A DNA stretch of 64,000 bases from positions 1 through 64,000 of the forward strand of contig ONJX01000016.1 in NCBI GenBank assembly GCA_900318255.1, given 5' to 3'. Every line of letters begins with the position of its first letter. Position 1 is the stretch's first letter. Of the stretch, positions 62,742-64,000 are shown piece by piece. A program made the translations under genes and the position numbers. Source of the stretch: an uncultured Prevotellaceae bacterium (lineage in GTDB: Bacteria > Bacteroidota > Bacteroidia > Bacteroidales > Muribaculaceae). Below the pieces are notes generated by a model. The model was not told where the DNA came from, did no database searches, and was given only the letters and a program-made list of their open reading frames with translations.

Positions 62742-62888
62742 TGCAACAATTCAAGCAATCTGGTAAAGTCCAGCTCTTGCTTGATGACATACAAAGAAAG
62801 CGTTTTTGCGTTATCCGATATAGGAAATTTCGGCAAAATTTCACACTCAAGGATAAGCAGTGATAAAGCGCCTTCGCGTGCCTATACT

Positions 62889-63052
62889 TATCCCCCACAT
62901 GGGCGGGAACAGTATATCGGCATGGCGTGGGGGATACTGTTTATTTGAGTGTGGGCATGCCGAAAGCCTCCTATATGATAAACAGGACAAGTCTCCACGC
63001 TATCTTTTATTCCTAATTATAACCCTGCCGCGATTTGGGAGACTATAGAGGC
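62889..63052 (+). ncRNA. Structured leader with alternative pairings
   Basis: Several perfect complements: 62889-62898 with 62927-62936 (10 bases, TATCCCCCAC); 62908-62915 with 62934-62941; 62918-62924 with 62956-62962; 62937-62944 with 62978-62985; 62990-62996 with 63038-63044; and 62966-62975 with 63044-63052 (one bulge). The first four overlap or cross and cannot all form at once; the last two stack on each other just before the gene. I do not recognise a named riboswitch class. Confidence 0.5.
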
Positions 63053-63071
63053 AAGAAAAAAGTTTTTTAAG

Positions 63072-64000
63072 ATGAAGAATATTCTATCTGTAATGGCAAT
63101 GCTCGCCGTGTGCGGCGGGGCAATGGCTCAGTCGCCAGTGGTGATTGGTGACGTTGACGGCGACGGAGAGTGTACTATCAACGACGTTACCGCACTCTAC
63201 AACTATCTTCTGTTTGACGACGGCAGTGCCATGGTCGCCGGTGACCAGGACGGAGACGGCTACATCACGGTGGGCGATGTCACCTGGGTGTATAACGTGC
63301 TGCTCTATGTGAGCCACGACGACGGCCATGACTACATTGACCTGGGGCTGCCCAGCGGCACACTGTGGGCCACGACCAATGTGGGCGCCAACGCTCCCGA
63401 GGACTTTGGCGACTACTTCGCCTGGGGTGAGACCGAGCCTAAGGATGTGTATGACTGGGGCACCTACAAGTGGTGCATGGGCAACTACAACACCATGACC
63501 AAGTACTGCACCATCAGCGGCTACGGCTACAACGGCTTCAATGACGGCGGCCCAGAGTGGCGCATGCCGTCATTAGAACAATTGGAAGAGCTATATAATA
63601 ACTGCACGACCGAGTGGACCACGAGGAACGGTGTGACCGGTAGCTTGTTCACGAGCAACATCAACGGCGCGTCGTTGTTCTTGCCTGCCGCCGGCTGCCG
63701 CTCGAATAGCTCGCTCGACGACGCTTACGGCTTCTGCTGGTCGCGCACGCTCTACTCCAGCGAACCGAACTACGCCTACGGCCTCTACTTTGACTCGGGC
63801 TACGTGGGCTGGGGCAGCAGCGACCGCAACTACGGTCGGGGTGTGCGTGCAGTGCGTGTGCAAAAGGAGCAAGAGCATGAGTATGTTGACTTGGGTCTGC
63901 CCAGCGGCACGCAGTGGGCCACGATGAACATTGGAGCCAACGCTCCCGAGGAGTATGGCGACTACTTCGCCTGGGGCGAGACCGAGCCTAAGGATTATTA
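63072..64000 (+). CDS. FISUMP tandem-repeat secreted protein with N-terminal dockerin-like pair (runs off the window)
   Basis: Partial: 309 complete codons, no stop before the edge. Signal peptide MKNILSVMAMLAVCGGAMAQ (1-20). Residues about 25-75 hold two EF-hand-like repeats (GDVDGDGECTINDVTALY and GDQDGDGYITVGDVTWVY). From residue 86 comes a FISUMP (Fibrobacter succinogenes major paralogous) unit, starting HDYIDLGLPSGTLWAT and ending GVRAVRV; a second unit starts 549 bases (183 residues) later with HEYVDLGLPSGTQWAT. The unit has a C-type-lectin-like layout (WRMPS, LPAAGC, FCWSRTLYSS). Its end resembles the variable region of diversity-generating retroelement targets. Probably a surface-binding protein; ligand unknown. 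Confidence 0.85.
   Translation, partial: MKNILSVMAMLAVCGGAMAQSPVVIGDVDGDGECTINDVTALYNYLLFDDGSAMVAGDQDGDGYITVGDVTWVYNVLLYVSHDDGHDYIDLGLPSGTLWATTNVGANAPEDFGDYFAWGETEPKDVYDWGTYKWCMGNYNTMTKYCTISGYGYNGFNDGGPEWRMPSLEQLEELYNNCTTEWTTRNGVTGSLFTSNINGASLFLPAAGCRSNSSLDDAYGFCWSRTLYSSEPNYAYGLYFDSGYVGWGSSDRNYGRGVRAVRVQKEQEHEYVDLGLPSGTQWATMNIGANAPEEYGDYFAWGETEPKDY

Larger units (their letters stand above)
62547..63071. other. 525-base region between the MBOAT and FISUMP genes
   Basis: Holds nested inverted repeats (62563-62680), a promoter (62710-62741) and a structured leader (62742-63071). A short open frame at 62860-63048 lies within the leader and is not believed. Confidence 0.75.

Noticed and set aside
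62860..63048. Small plus-strand frame of 62 codons before the FISUMP gene
   Set aside because: It coincides with the paired segments of the leader; the translation resembles no protein and its constraint is better explained by RNA structure.

Overview
The window looks like a chromosomal segment of an anaerobic gut-type member of the Bacteroidales; Muribaculaceae or Prevotellaceae is my best guess, but the family is inference. The signs are: promoters of the Bacteroidetes type (TTTG, 19-20 bases, TAnnTTTG) in front of many genes; few Shine-Dalgarno sequences; a tmRNA with tag GENSYALAA; a complete Na+-NQR operon; a duplicated-ExbD TonB energising operon; a BspA-like leucine-rich-repeat protein; a C10 peptidase and a subtilase with dockerin-like ends; and FISUMP-type repeat proteins.

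Layout. 0.1-3.8 kb: DUF1893 protein, ECF S-component-like protein, an Fe-S aldo/keto reductase broken by one TAG codon, and a secreted C10 peptidase followed in frame by a decayed FISUMP fragment. 3.8-12.5 kb (minus strand): a citrate block, citD-citE-citF-citX-citCG-acn-icd, with its own promoter. 12.8-15.1 kb (minus): pta-ackA. 15.3-18.7 kb (minus): a CPA2 antiporter, a cytidylate-kinase-like protein and an unknown secreted protein. 19-21.6 kb: BspA-like LRR protein and an MBL-fold lipoprotein. 21.6-27.6 kb (minus): nqrABCDEF. 28-35.7 kb: exbB-exbD-exbD-tonB, a zinc-ribbon membrane protein, a small membrane protein, a PstS-like lipoprotein and a TPR protein. 35.8-37.9 kb: subtilase. 38.4-42.5 kb: recJ-recQ and tmRNA. 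42.5-49 kb (minus): umuC, umuD, htpG and a short ClpC. 49.2-53.3 kb: wecB-galE-lepA. 53.4-54.8 kb: GH13 lipoprotein. 54.9-56.1 kb (minus): nitroreductase and GNAT acetyltransferase. 56.2-60 kb: transglutaminase-like protein, NlpC/P60 peptidase and dipeptide epimerase (murein peptide use). 60-62.5 kb: SGNH protein and MBOAT O-acyltransferase. 62.7-64 kb: a structured leader and the start of a FISUMP tandem-repeat protein that runs off the window.

How the parts work together. The citrate block holds the complete set for making active citrate lyase plus aconitase and NADP-isocitrate dehydrogenase, but no citrate synthase and no citrate transporter in this window. It therefore looks like a bridge between 2-oxoglutarate/citrate and acetate/oxaloacetate rather than a pathway for eating external citrate. 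Pta-AckA next to it handles acetate and ATP. Nqr and ExbBD-TonB supply and spend ion gradients at the inner membrane.

Most interesting signals: the FISUMP protein at the right edge, whose C-terminal stretch has the AAC-derived codon pattern expected of a diversity-generating-retroelement variable region; the leader upstream of it with mutually exclusive pairings; the citrate lyase-aconitase-IDH operon; a ClpC without the N-terminal domain; the single TAG in the aldo/keto reductase; and nested terminator/promoter/stop-codon overlaps. No CRISPR array, tRNA, rRNA, insertion sequence or reverse transcriptase was seen in the window.
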